Part shown: in pieces, positions 45,184-56,200 of the stretch
How positions within the stretch are numbered: position 1 is the first letter of the stretch
Layout of the letters: each line of letters starts with the position of its first letter
Assembly (NCBI GenBank): GCA_949128115.1
Contig: OX421968.1
Location: forward strand, 30,718,877 to 30,782,876
Source: Anaspis maculata
Taxonomy: Eukaryota > Arthropoda > Insecta > Coleoptera > Scraptiidae
Direction of reading: 5' to 3'
DNA length: 64,000 nt
Position numbers and translations under genes: made by a program
Notes under the pieces: generated by a model
The model's database searches: none
What the model was told of the DNA's origin: nothing
Seen by the model: the letters and a program-made list of their open reading frames with translations, nothing else

Positions 45184-45909
45184 TGTCTGTAAAATTTTTA
45201 CTGAAGATATCCAAATTTTCGTCGCTTGCAGAAAAATCATTGTACAGCCTAAAACAAGTGATTAGGGGTGAATTTAGGTGATGGAATGTATTAGGAGTGC
45301 TAAAATGAAATGTTAATGAACTCCGACTTGCTATACGAGGAATATTTATTTTTATTTCACTCAACAATGACGGGCTACCTAAATCTCCTTTCAAAAGTTT
45401 TTGTAAAAAAATAAAATGACTAACATTTCTTCTAGATAGAAGAGAGTTCTCCTTCACATTATTCAATAAATAGTTTTGTTCACAATGTCTTGGTGGGTAA
45501 TAACCATGCATTTTGAAAAAAAAAATTGAAAATTTTCGAAGGACGTTCTCAATCAACTTGATATAGATTTTCTTATGCGGAGATCAAATTACACAGCAGT
45601 ATTCCAACTTGGACCGAACAAGTGCGTGGAACAATGTTCTGATAGCTGAAATATTACAAAACTCTTTTGTATTTCTAAAAATGAAGCCTAGGTTTTTAAT
45701 GCAGTATTTGTGATATGTGCAATATGAGGTATGAAAGTTAGAGCTGTATCCATGATTACACCCAAATCCATCATTTCGCTACAATTAGCAAGCGAGAAGC
45801 CTTTTATGTTGTAGCAAAAATTTATTTTTTGGTTTTTCCTTGTAAAACATATTTTTTTGCATTTGTCAATATTTAGATCCAATTTATTTTTCTTACACCA
45901 TAAAATCAA
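45184..45909 (-). pseudogene. Jockey-type RT thumb fragment
   Basis: Minus-strand frame LILWCKKNKLDLNIDKCKKI, FTRKNQKINFCYNIKG, then a shift near 45705 to RNTKEFCNISAIRTLFHALV. RSKLEYCCVI follows with a TGA where Trp is expected before SPHKKIYIKLIENVLRKFS. It then runs open through HGYYPPRH to LYNDFSASDENLDIFSKN. This is the thumb and C-terminus of a Jockey-group RT. The upstream RT and endonuclease are missing. Confidence 0.82.
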
Positions 45910-46374
45910 CAAATCTGTTACATTCCATATAAAAATTCATATCTTCTGTGTAAGACCTCCAATCTCAGTAATTCCAAAACTATTTCGGAACGAGGCATCC
46001 CACTCCATGATTTTCACTTTGGAATTTGAAAAAAAAATTATTTGCAAATGGGGGTTCGATTAAGTTGTCGCAATTTTTCACCTTTTTACATATCACCCTG
46101 TATAAAAATAACATGCAGTTTCTTGATTTTCACAATTACAGGATCTGTTGAGGATATATTGAGCTAATAAAAGCAACAAACAGAATGGAAATCACTTTCG
46201 GCAATCGAAAGTTATTGGCCGTCAAAGTCAAGCCATTTTTTGGCGGCGACAACTTCATTGTGGAGCAGTTTATTACCAAAAACATGACTTTCACTTGTTC
46301 TTTCTTAGTTTCATTTTTTATTGGAAAAAAAATTGTTCGTTTAGTAGGTAAGTACATATAATATTTATTCACCA

Positions 46375-46760
46375 GTGCAGACATACGTTTTCGGTACTTT
46401 GAAGGCTCGTTCCAGACGAAATACAAGAAAAAACTTGAAACAGTACACATTGTCGAAGCACTGTACGACCGATCGAATCGGATGATCCGAGGCACCAAAG
46501 GTTCAAACAGGACGAAAGTTTTGGGTTCGCTGGCAAGTCACATGATGCAACACGGCAGTCAGGATGACACCAGCTGGTTTCAGTATGCGAAATCTCTTCA
46601 AGTCTCTAGTGTTTCCTATACAGACAAACGCGGCAAAATTGACAGGTCAAATTTTAATTTCATCAACGATGCTGGTGGCCCCCTCACACGGCCAACTTTT
46701 AAACTAATTGTTTTGCACATGTTCTATTGTGTCAAAAATAAATTTATTTTGAAAAAGTAA
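46375..46760 (+). CDS. Unrecognised exon-like ORF
   Basis: From TTATTCACCAG (acceptor-like, ending 46374) the frame is open for about 128 codons: ADIRFRYFEGSFQTKYKKKL, ETVHIVEALYDRSNRM and GSLASHMMQHGSQDDTSWFQ, then a basic stretch and stop at 46758. Codon use in the first 100 codons is more GC-rich and balanced than the surroundings, as in host exons. After NFNFINDAGGP it becomes AT-rich, so the true exon may end near 46675. I see no known domain, signal peptide or membrane segment. It starts about 100 bp after F copy 2 and could be a host exon or a captured gene fragment. Confidence 0.4.
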
Positions 46761-47440
46761 CGAAACAAAATACGGACCATAATTAAAATAATTTCTGCGC
46801 ATCCATAAACTAATGAGGCACGTTCCTTTTCTTTCTAACGGTCGCGCTCATACCGAAAAGATGCACTTCTAGCACTCATTACATAAACTACTAATTATTA
46901 TTCCTGCTTAATTATTAATAGGTACATAGTATAAATGCGACGATTTTATTTGCGGTTGATGCTTTATTTGGATGTATTCATCAGAGATTTGTTGTTTACA
47001 TTTTGTTTTTCATTTTGATGAAATGTTATAATGAGAATTTACATCGGCGGCTATTTGAATTATGGGCCCCAAAGAAACTATAAAATGAACACTTACATCG
47101 GGTTCCGTTTTATACTATACACATATCGAACCGTACGTTATAAATAAAATTTATTTCGAACAGTACTGTACTGTGTTGAGGACGGTCGACGTTTCCATTT
47201 GTCAGAGATGATTCGTGGCGCGAACATAAACTCAATAAGATTTATTGTATTAATGTTGGACTTGCGGATGATTGTGCACACACTATAACAACAAACTAGT
47301 CCGCGTATTACACGGCACACAGCCAGTGTTCCTGCCTAAACTAATTCACAGGGATATCTGGATTTTTGCAATTTAATTTTATTTATTGAATTCTACGGAA
47401 GCGTAGAAGGGCCATGTGTTTTTTTTTTCGTAAAAAGTAA
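46761..47440. other. No gene recognised
   Basis: AT-rich unique DNA. An AATAAA-like signal lies at 46737. Confidence 0.35.
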
Positions 47441-47573
47441 ATGCCAACTTTCAAACCCAGCATTTATTAAATGCCGACTTCTAAACTCAGCATCCATTAG
47501 ATGCTGACTTCTAAACTCACCATTTATTAAATGCCGACTTTCAAACTCAGCATTTGATAAATGCCGACTTTTT
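47441..47573. repeat. 30-bp minisatellite, about 4.4 copies
   Basis: The unit is close to AATGCCGACTTTCAAACTCA plus GCATTTATTA. Each junction forms a small palindrome (GCATTTATTAAATGC). Confidence 0.85.
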
Positions 47574-47654
47574 CATCATGTGCCATGTTAGTACCTATGC
47601 TATAAGCTGCGATATTCAGGAGCACAGTCCATCAGTGAAGCAGATGAATTAAAA

Positions 47655-47998
47655 AACCTATGAACTATTTTGCAAAGTTCGGCCTAATAATAAATACAAT
47701 ACAACCCTTGAACTCTTCAAAGTTCAGTTTCTTCAGATTTCAAAAATTTGTAACTAACTCAGGAACGTTCCGACAAATTTAGCTTTAGTGTAGCATAAAC
47801 TGGTTTGTGGTAATTGTCTATCAACCTGTCAAATTTTGAAAGAATCCAATCAGTGGCGTAGAAGTTATAAGGGGTCACCTTGAGTCAACTTTTCTTCAGA
47901 TGCTTCTAAATTCTTGACCCTAATAATCCCTACACTATTGGTTGTATTGGTTGTATTCTTTCAAAATTTTGCAGGTCGGTAGATAGTTTTGACAAATA
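47655..47998 (+). repeat. Partial copy of the 1.4-1.7 kb hairpin element
   Basis: It matches 1389-1690: TTTTGCAAAGTTCGGC, GATTTCAAAAATTTGTAAC, CCAATCAGTGGCGTAGAAG and GGTTG(T)ATTCTTTC. It is cut at 47998 by LINE D. Confidence 0.75.
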
Positions 47999-47999
47999 A

Positions 48000-50545
48000 C
48001 TCCGGCCTTGCGGCCTTGCTGGATCTGTTTTATTAATTGTACACTGTTTTTATTTATACATCGATTTTATTGCTTGCACATTTTTAATCTGTTATTTTAA
48101 TTTAATTTTGACTTTGTCTCTGCGGTTAACTGCGGTATATTTTGGATTGTTCCCGTCCAGTCTTTGTTGTTTTTGTTTCACATTGGTTTGGAATTTTTTC
48201 ACGCGTTCTTGGCGCGATTGCCATCGACACAATTTAGCTACTAGATATTTGGCGGGTTCCTTTTGTGTTTTGTTTTTGCGCCCATTGACATTAGCACATC
48301 ATGGCGAGCTGCCCCAAGTGTAGGACCAGCCGAAGTAAGGGTTTGATGATTCGTTGTGAAGGGACGTGCGGTGATTCATATCACTGTTCCTGCGTTGGGG
48401 TGAGTGACGTCAAGTTCAAGCTTCTGAGTGAGCGCAAAGGATTTTTATATTTGTGCGAGATATGCAGGGGTCGATGTGAAGTCGACCTGAAGGATAAGTG
48501 GACTTCTCTTTTTGACGCAAGATTTGATAAGCTGAAGTAAGATTTGCAGGCGGGATTCGATCTAAAGTTTAAAATTCTCGTTGAGGACAAGTTGGAGAAG
48601 CTCTCGAAACTCCTATCGGATAAGTGTGACGAGGTTGCGGGAAGGTGTGAGACGGATGCTTCGGCATTGTTAAGTGAGTTTCGGTGTTTGAGGAAAGAGC
48701 ATGAGGAGCTTCGTGGGCAAGTCGTAGAGGGACTAAAGAGGGTAGATGGGGGGGAGGACGGGTTGAAGCGGGATCTGAATGTTGATGCGAAATTCAGTGA
48801 GCTCTCTGAAATTTTGAGCCGGGTCACATCTAAGCTCGATGTGATGGGGACTCTTGACGATGTTGAGAATAAGAATGATACAAAAGGCTCATACTTCTCA
48901 GCTGTGAGGGCTCTTTCTTCCTTTATTGTGCAGCCGAAGGAGACGGGTCGGTCTGTGGATGAAACAAAATCGAGGCTTTTCAAGACTGTTGATCCTGTTC
49001 ATACGGATCTTCCCCTTGCTGGTGTGCGGGGAACCAGTGGTGGCGGAGTTATTGTTACCTGTGACAATCCTGATAACTGCGGTAAGTTTGTCGAACTTGT
49101 GTCTGGTGGAATGAGTGAGGGCTACAACATTAAAAGGTTGACCCCCCTAAATCCCAGGGTTAAAGTTGTGGGTTTTTTTTCGGAGTTCGATGAGGTATCA
49201 CTCTTGTCTTACCTGAGAACTCAGAATAAGTCAGTTCTGGAGGTGGATTCTCAGTGTCAGGTGATGGGTATCAAATGTTTAAGGAATGACAAGAAGAAAT
49301 TCCAGGCAGTCTTACAGGTGGATCAGCGAACATATGACAGGTTTTTGAGAGCTGAAAATGTTTTCGTGGGCTACGACATTTGCCGTGTTTATGATTCTAT
49401 TGAACTCCTTCGATGCTACAAGTGCTGTGGATTCCACCACACGGCTGCCAAGTGCGGTAGGTCTGACGTATGCCCCAAGTGTTCTGAGAAACATAGAGCT
49501 ACTGAGTGCGCCTCCAAAACACTTGAATGCATAAATTGCGCCATGTTTAATGAAAAACACAAAACGAATTTTTCTCTTGACCATGCTGCGTGGGATGGGC
49601 AGAGCTGCTCAGTTTACAGGGATGCTCTGAGCAGATTCAGAGCTAACATTATTGGTGACTGTAGGTAGCAATCAATAGAGCTGGGTGCCTTGGGTGTCAT
49701 TTCTTCCGTGGACCTTGACCTCCCTCTGTCTCCTCAGCGTTCCCACTCCTTTTCTGTGTATTATCAGAATGTGAGAGGTCTATGTACGAAGACTGCGGAT
49801 TTGATAGAGGCGGTGTCTGGCGAGGAATGTAATATAATAGCGCTCTCTGAGACCTGGCTTCATCCTGGCATTGTTGATGGTGAGCTGTTTGACTTGGGTA
49901 AGTACAATGTGTTCAGGGCAGACAGAAATTTCGAGTTGTCTGGATTGCGCAGGGGCGGAGGCGAGGGCGGAGGGGTTCTGCTCGCCGTCGAGTCCTTTTT
50001 GGGTGCTGCGCAGGTTGATCTGGGTGACGCTTGGTCTGGGGTTGGTGGGGTTGATGTGGTTGCGGTTGCGGTTGCGGTTGATTTCAGGTTTTGGAGGTTG
50101 TACATCCTTGTGCTTTATGTTCGTCCGTCCTGCACAGCTGGTGATTATAGAATGCTTTTCGATGCTCTAATGTCGGTTGAGTGTATTCTAGGGGGTAAGG
50201 TGTTAATCCTGGGAGACTTCAACATTCCTGACTTGGCTGGCTTTTATGATGGGCATCAGCGAACACCTTTGATTGATGAGTTTAGTCATTTTATCGAGTA
50301 TTGTGATATCAGGCAATGCAGCGGGGTGGTTAACTGTAATGACAGGTTGTTGGATTTGGTGGTGACCAATCTTGAGTGTTCCGTTGTGCATTCTGATCGT
50401 GTTCTGTTGCCGGAGGACGGCCATCATCCTGCGCTCGAGATTCACTTGCACGCTGTTTCAGATAATAAGCCTCTTCCCGTCACTTGTAGCAGTGAGTACA
50501 ACTTTAGAAAGGCGAATTTTGTCGAGTTACGAGACACGGCACGGT
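48000..50545 (+). mobile_element. LINE D (Jockey/CR1-type), 3' part missing
   Basis: The 5' end lies inside a hairpin-element copy. It keeps a ~300-bp 5' UTR, ORF1 and the endonuclease of ORF2, then stops matching any LINE structure near 50545. RT, 3' UTR and tail are absent. LINEs usually lose the 5' end on insertion, so loss of the 3' end points to later deletion or rearrangement. Confidence 0.8.
48301..49668 (+). pseudogene. LINE D ORF1: PHD finger, coiled coil, CCHC knuckles
   Basis: The ATG at 48301 starts MASCPKCRTSRSKGLMIRC, a PHD-type C4HC3 finger (CPKC...C-x3-C...HCSC...CEIC). A charged coiled coil follows (residues ~85-190), then a mixed domain with GGGVIVTCDNPDNCGKFVE that fits the RRM-like part of such ORF1 proteins. 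Zinc knuckles come last (CYKCCGFHHTAAKCG, CPKCSEKHRATEC, CINC). The order is that of Jockey/CR1-type ORF1 proteins, which bind element RNA. One TAA at 48538-48540, after KLK, interrupts an otherwise open frame of 456 codons. The same frame continues after the terminal TAG into ORF2. Confidence 0.9.
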
Positions 50546-50580
50546 ACCTAAGAAAACAACTCTATAACAAAAAGGATTAG
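49669..50580 (+). pseudogene. LINE D ORF2: apurinic-type endonuclease domain only
   Basis: The frame reads VYYQNVRGLCTK (catalytic Asn), SETWLHPGI (Glu), VLYVRPSCT, ILGDFNIPDL (Asp-x-Asn) and EDGHHPALEIHL (the SDH-like His). This is a complete exonuclease/endonuclease/phosphatase-fold domain that nicks target DNA. It is followed by YNFRKANFVELRDTAR, where LINE similarity ends; the last ~15 codons are foreign. Gly/Val-rich runs (RRGGGEGGGV; VDVVAVAVAV) reflect GT-rich sequence. It sits in the same frame as ORF1, separated by one TAG, and has no in-frame ATG before residue ~160. Confidence 0.88.
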
Positions 50581-52660
50581 GCACCTATCCCGTACTTTAT
50601 CAACTCTAGGTGAGTATATCAACACAGAATAATATGACCGCAGAAAAACCCTATAGATGCGGAACTTTGAGCACGGTTTTCAAGGGCGGGTCATGGTGGG
50701 TCATTATGAAAATACCTTCAGGATGATCCACCATCCTTCTATTATGATCTTCTTATAGTACTTTTTGCGACGGCTTGCGACAAAGGCTTTTTGGTAATTT
50801 TCTTTGAGCTGGTGTGTTGAAAACTAAATACGGCATATTTTCCACAAAACTGATCATAATGAGATGAAACTTTGTGGTATTGTAGCTTATAAAAACTACT
50901 TCGAAAAAAAGGTATAACACTTGGCGAGTTCCTTGAATAAAACTTCAAAAAAAAAATTGCCGAAGCTGGGATTCGAACCCGCACTGAATTTAAAAATTGG
51001 ATCGGAATACTTTTGTCCAGTCAATGTCCAGTCAATTTTGTCCATATGCGACGCGTCACGAGTCATCTACCCCGACTTTGATCGGGGTAGTTGCACACAG
51101 CCGACAAAGTTGCATACATGACATCAGGGGATTTTCTATAGATCATTTAATCCTCTACAAGCTAATTTGTTCAGATTTTTCATATTCATTACGTTCATTC
51201 CAGTATCCAATGAGGAAGCTGCGAGTGCAAATCACTATTTTTCAAGTTTTTCTTTTTTTTTTCTCAGGTTTCCCGAAACGGTGTGAAATGAAACTTTGGT
51301 TTTTTAGATCCAGTTTTTCATCCTCTACATTAGGGCACATATTATATTATGATCAGCATAAATTCAATGTTCCTGTTTCATCACGGGACAGTGTTGTCTG
51401 GCTAACCTTTCAAAAATTTTGAATAGGAATAGGGGTCGAGTGATACATAATTTTTAAGGATACATCATCTCAATTCTTTTTTAGTACAGCAAGAAATAAA
51501 CGAACCACCCCTTTTCAAGATCCCCTAAGGCAATAAGGTGACCGTTCTTGGAAAAATTTGAATGAGAATAGGGGTCGATTAGGATCATCATTTTGAAGGC
51601 CTTGTTTTTTTTTAAACCCTTCAACTTACATTTTAGAATTTATAAAAAATTCAACTTGAGAACAGTTCGATTTTGTTTTTTTTATACAAAAATAAAGAAA
51701 GTTGAAAGGCCTCATAATAATGATTTACTCGACCTCTATTCTCAATTGAACAAGAATGGTTTTAAAAATTATGTAACTTGATTCTCGACCCCTATTAAAA
51801 TTTTAAAATTTTGAAAGGGTGGTCATCTTGCCTTGGAGGATGAAACCCAAGGAACTAATTCAATATATTTATACACTTGAAACGAATAATCCTCAGAAGG
51901 ATTTTGATCGCAGAAGCCTTGGGCCAAAATTAAGGAATGTCAAAAAAGTGGGCTCAAAAAACCTGTTTTTTCTTGCATAACTAGTTCAAACTTGCTCGTG
52001 TTGTAATTTCAACGCCATATTTGGATTCAGAAGGCGGGATTTAGTAAGAAACAATACCAAGCACGTCAATATACATCCTAATTTAGCAGAAAATGAAAAT
52101 CGTGGAAACAACCCTAAATTGTCCCCCCAAGGCCCCCTGGTTGAAAATGGGAGGTGAATAAACGTTCCAAAAATCTCGGAATAAATCACAGAATTAAAAA
52201 AAAAAGTATTTGGCTTCTCCCACCGAAAACGAGTGAATCAACCAGAGGGCCCCAGAAAGCCCCCCTCAGCCCCTCCTGGGTGAAATCCCAGAATGCCTCC
52301 CACCCTTAAAAATTTCCGTTGTTATCGTAGAACACGAAACATACGGTTCGTGAGATCGGTTCCAATTTTTGAATTCTGCGTTCAATTCAGGAAAAAAGTT
52401 ACACTTGCGCAATTTTGACTAGGGGCTTCAATTTCAAGATATTTGGGTTGGAAACATTGGAAAACATCTCAAAATCGCCACTTTCCAGGGCCCAAATTGT
52501 TTTTTTTTTGTAAAAGACTCCACGTTTCTCAGCGAAAATGATGGTTTATCAACTTAAAACACCCAGAAAACTGATTCCAGTTGACGATTCATGGGTTTTC
52601 TTGAATTTTAATTTTTAGGCCCAGAAAAGTGATTTCATATTTTATATGTAATTTTAAGAC
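50581..52660. other. No gene recognised; one weak tRNA-like block
   Basis: AT-rich DNA. At 50953-50975 the minus strand has GCGGGTTCGAATCCCAGC, a perfect T-arm with B box, but no acceptor or A box that I trust. A duplicated TCCAGTCAAT(TTTG) follows at 51016-51038. GAATAGGGGTCGA-type motifs recur at 51423, 51566 and (inverted) 51783. Confidence 0.4.
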
Positions 52661-52770
52661 ACGTAGAAGATTGAGTACAGAGCCGTTTTTTGAAAAAAGT
52701 TAACAAAAAAAGGAAAACTTTTTTTTCACATAAGGTAATTCCGGGTAGTTGCCCCCCGGGTAAGATGCCC
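52660..52770. repeat. Left remnant of an inverted-repeat element
   Basis: GATTGAGTACAGAGCC and AAGGTAATTCCGGG pair with CCGGAATTACCTT and CTGTACTCAATTTTG at 58614-58655. The arms are about 90 bp and are separated by LINE E, a SINE and another hairpin. Confidence 0.6.
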
Positions 52771-53294
52771 TAGCAGTGCCATTTTTCAAAATATCCGACA
52801 GATGCCGCCGCTGAACATTAGCATTCATTCTGCACAGCTGATGAATCGGTATGCAGCAGATTCTCCAATGAAATCACCAGTTTTTCGGGTTTTACGGCAA
52901 AATAAAGGCGAGTTCAATGGTTTTAATTGCGTGCTATCATATTGCATGATTTAGAAAGTACGAGCAAATTGAAACGCGGTATTATTGGTTGAATATTCTC
53001 ACTTAGATCAAGATCATCAATTGCACGATTTAGGTATAAATGCCCTGCCATTTTTGCTACACAATTAGGTCATTTTGCCGTCACTAATTGTATTGCAAGG
53101 TTGAATATGAAGATAATTAACAAAAATGTATTTGGACAAGTGCCATGCTTGAGGTAGAAACGTGCCGCAATCAAAAAAGCAACTAAGAAAAAGTTGTACA
53201 AGTGAAGTGGAGAATATCAAGTGTTTTGTTTTTGTTTTCTTTTTGAATATTGGTTTTTATATCCAATAGATTATAAAAGAAAAGAAAAACATAA

Positions 53295-56200
53295 GACGAG
53301 AGACTAAGTGTCACGCCATTCGACACGTCCTCAGAAGATGACGAATTAATCCCACTAAAATACCCGAACAGTGGCAAATTCACCGATATAATAGCTACAT
53401 GGAACACTCCTCAAGAGAACTTGGAAGATGCTGGACCCTCCAAGGGAATGGGAGTTGGAAATATCGAAACTAAACCCGGAAGTGACATTTGTACTGATTG
53501 CGACAAAATTTTCAAAAGTTCAATGGGCCTGAGAGTCCATTATTCGCGAACGCACAAAACTTCTAATGGTCTTCCGAAGTCCACGCCTCATCGCCACACT
53601 GTAACCCCTGAACTACTCCCAGTCCTGACATGCCCAGCCCCAGATTTGTCACCTGCAATTCCAACTATAGTTATGTCTACCTATTCAGAAATGTCAAGTA
53701 TGGATGATGACAGCGCTGAGGAATATTGGCCCCAGCCATCAAAACTTCCAGGAAACTTGCCTTGTCTTAAACGGATGAACTCAAAAATTGAGTCCAACAA
53801 CTTGGTACCTAACTTGAGAACTGATTGTGTCAACAATGCAGGATTGAAAGATCCAGCTTCTCATTCATGCCCCCACTGTAAGGATCTTGAAAAGTTCAAA
53901 GGAGAGAGGGGTCTTCACATCCACATATCAAGAATGCACCCAGAATGTCATTCTGTCGTCAATTCGAATAATTCAAATATAGACGTCACTTCACTTCATG
54001 CTAATCTTCCAAACTGCAAATCTACTGGAGCGGTAAAAAAAATCCCAAAGGGAGCTCTAAAGATGACAGAAGCTAAAAAACTACTATCAGCAATAGGAAA
54101 CGCAGATTTGACAAGCTTCAATAATCAGCTCTTATCCCTCTCATCTTCAGCAGTGATTATTTCGCGGCTCCCCAAAAATGCCCGTACTTCAGCGGCAGCC
54201 AAATTTAAGCCAGTCGTGGAAAAGTGCGTTCGTGAGAACTCTGTGTCTTCTTGGATTGACCTCATGCTTTTTGCTCATCAAGCAATTCGTCAACCAGAAA
54301 AGTCGAAAGTCGAAGAGTCAAAAAAAGTTTCCTCCACTACCTTGGTTGAGAAAACTATAGCGGCTTATCAAACTGATGCACCTGGTCCTCCTGGAGCCTC
54401 AAGACAAGTTCCAAAGTCGAAGACAATATCTAGTCAGGCTGAATCTGTCCTCAAGCAAACCATAAATCAAAAGTTTCAGCTGGGTGACATCGCCGGCTCA
54501 GTGCGTCGGCTTATGTCAGATGATTCCTTGGCCCCATTTGACGACGAAACTCTCACGCTGCTCGAAGTTAAACATCCAAAGCCGACCGAAGACGCCTTTC
54601 CGGATCTCGTAACTGCTCCTCCTATACCCGATGTTTCTCCTCAAGAAATTCTCGCGGCAGTGGTCAGCTTTCCAAATGGTTCGGCAGGAGGTTTCGATGG
54701 TTTGTCCCCCCAACATCTAAAAGACATGATCGGCAAATGTTTTGACGATTCCTCACTTTGCAAAGTCTTAGCAGACCTCGTCACTCTCATGTTGAATGGG
54801 AAAGTTCCTGATGAAATGTGCCCCTATGTTTATGGAGGTCGGCTGATTGCACTAAAAAAGAAAGACGGTGGAATAAGACCTATCGCTGTGGGCTGTACCT
54901 TGCGTAGGCTTTGTGGCAAAGTTGTTTCCTAAAGGATTCGAGTTGAACTTGGGGATATGTTGCGTCCTTTGCAGCTAGGCTTTGCTACAAAAGGTGCTGC
55001 GGAAGCTGCTGTTCACGCCACTAGGTCATATTTGTCTTCCACGTTTCCCTCAGCGCAAGTGCTTGTAAAATTGGATTTCGCTAATGCTTTTAACATGCTC
55101 AACCGCCAAAAAATTCTGGAAGCAGTAGCAAGAGATTTTCCGCAATACGGCCCTTTTGTCTGGCAAAGCTACCGTCATCCATCACACCTGATTTTTGAAC
55201 AAAAAATATCACCTTCTCAGCGCGGAGTGCAGCAAGGTGACCCCCTCGGTCCTGCTTGGTTTGCCCTGTCCACCGCCTCCATAGCTTGCCAGTTAAAAGC
55301 CCCTCTAAACGTATGGTACCTCGACGATTGCACTCTCGGAGGTGATCTTGCTACTGTTTTAAGCGACATCAGTACTGTCATTACATTGGGCGCAGACTTT
55401 GGCTTATCCCTTAACAAGGCAAAATGTGAATTCCACGTATGGGGCGGCAGTGTTGCAGATCGCGCACACATCTCTTCTCAAATGTGTGAGATTCATCCTC
55501 AGTTTTTCGAAACATCCGAAGACAGACTAACTTTATTAGGAGCACCGTTACTTGATCGTAGCATCGCCTCCGTAATTGATAAGAAATCTGAGGATTTGAA
55601 TAGAATGATTTCACGACTTTCATGTTTAGAGCCTCACCAGGCACTTTATCTGCTGTCACATTGCTTCAGCGTTGCCAAAATTACCTATGTCCTACGAACA
55701 TCACCGACCTGGAAAGAACCAGACGCCCTGCGAAGATTCGATGTCATACAGCAAACCGCCTTACAAACAATAACGAATTCACTAATTGTTGATAATTCAT
55801 GGCGACAGGCTTCTCTTCCACCTCGTTGGGGTGGTCTTGGCATTAGACGTGCGGAACTCTTATCAATTTCAGCCAATTTGGCTTCTATCAGTGCCGCTCT
55901 TCCTCTTATTGCCGAGACTCTCCATATTTCCCCGCTATCTACGCTACCTCAACTCGAAACGCCTACCCAACTTTGGCAAAGTCTAACCGGATGTCTCATT
56001 CCATGCCCGTCTCGTCGTGGTTTTCAAAAGACATGGGATGACATAATGTGTGCTACCGAATTTGGCATTCTACTTTCCGACTTAAAATCCGACGCAAAAA
56101 AAACTGCGACCCTGCTAGCTGCCGCTTCTGTAGAATCTAGCGCATGGCTTAACGCCCTTCCAGGCTCTTCTACAGGTAATCTGCTCGATCGGTCTACACT

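Larger units (their letters stand above)
43916..45909 (-). mobile_element. Chimeric LINE insertion (Jockey-type 5' part, R4/Dong-type 3' part)
   Basis: Minus strand. It starts at the target junction (45909) with Jockey-type RT thumb and switches near 45190 to R4/Dong-like C-terminal sequence. It ends in a (TTA)n tail (43916-43934). The empty site at 21690 in F copy 1 shows that both parts lie in one insertion with only about four target bases lost. Confidence 0.8.
41532..46270. mobile_element. Element F, copy 2 (right half), with two nested insertions
   Basis: Segments 41532-41666, 43806-43915 and 45910-46270 align end to end with 21225-21850 plus 23590-23793 of copy 1. The right end is TGGAGCAGTT followed by TA, as in copy 1. 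The left half is missing. The interruptions are a hairpin element (41667-43805) and a LINE (43916-45909). It lacks the ~260-bp tandem array of copy 1. Confidence 0.85.

Noticed and set aside
48381..48983. 200-codon minus-strand frame
   Set aside because: Antisense of LINE D ORF1, Ser/Arg-rich because of its codon composition; no motif.
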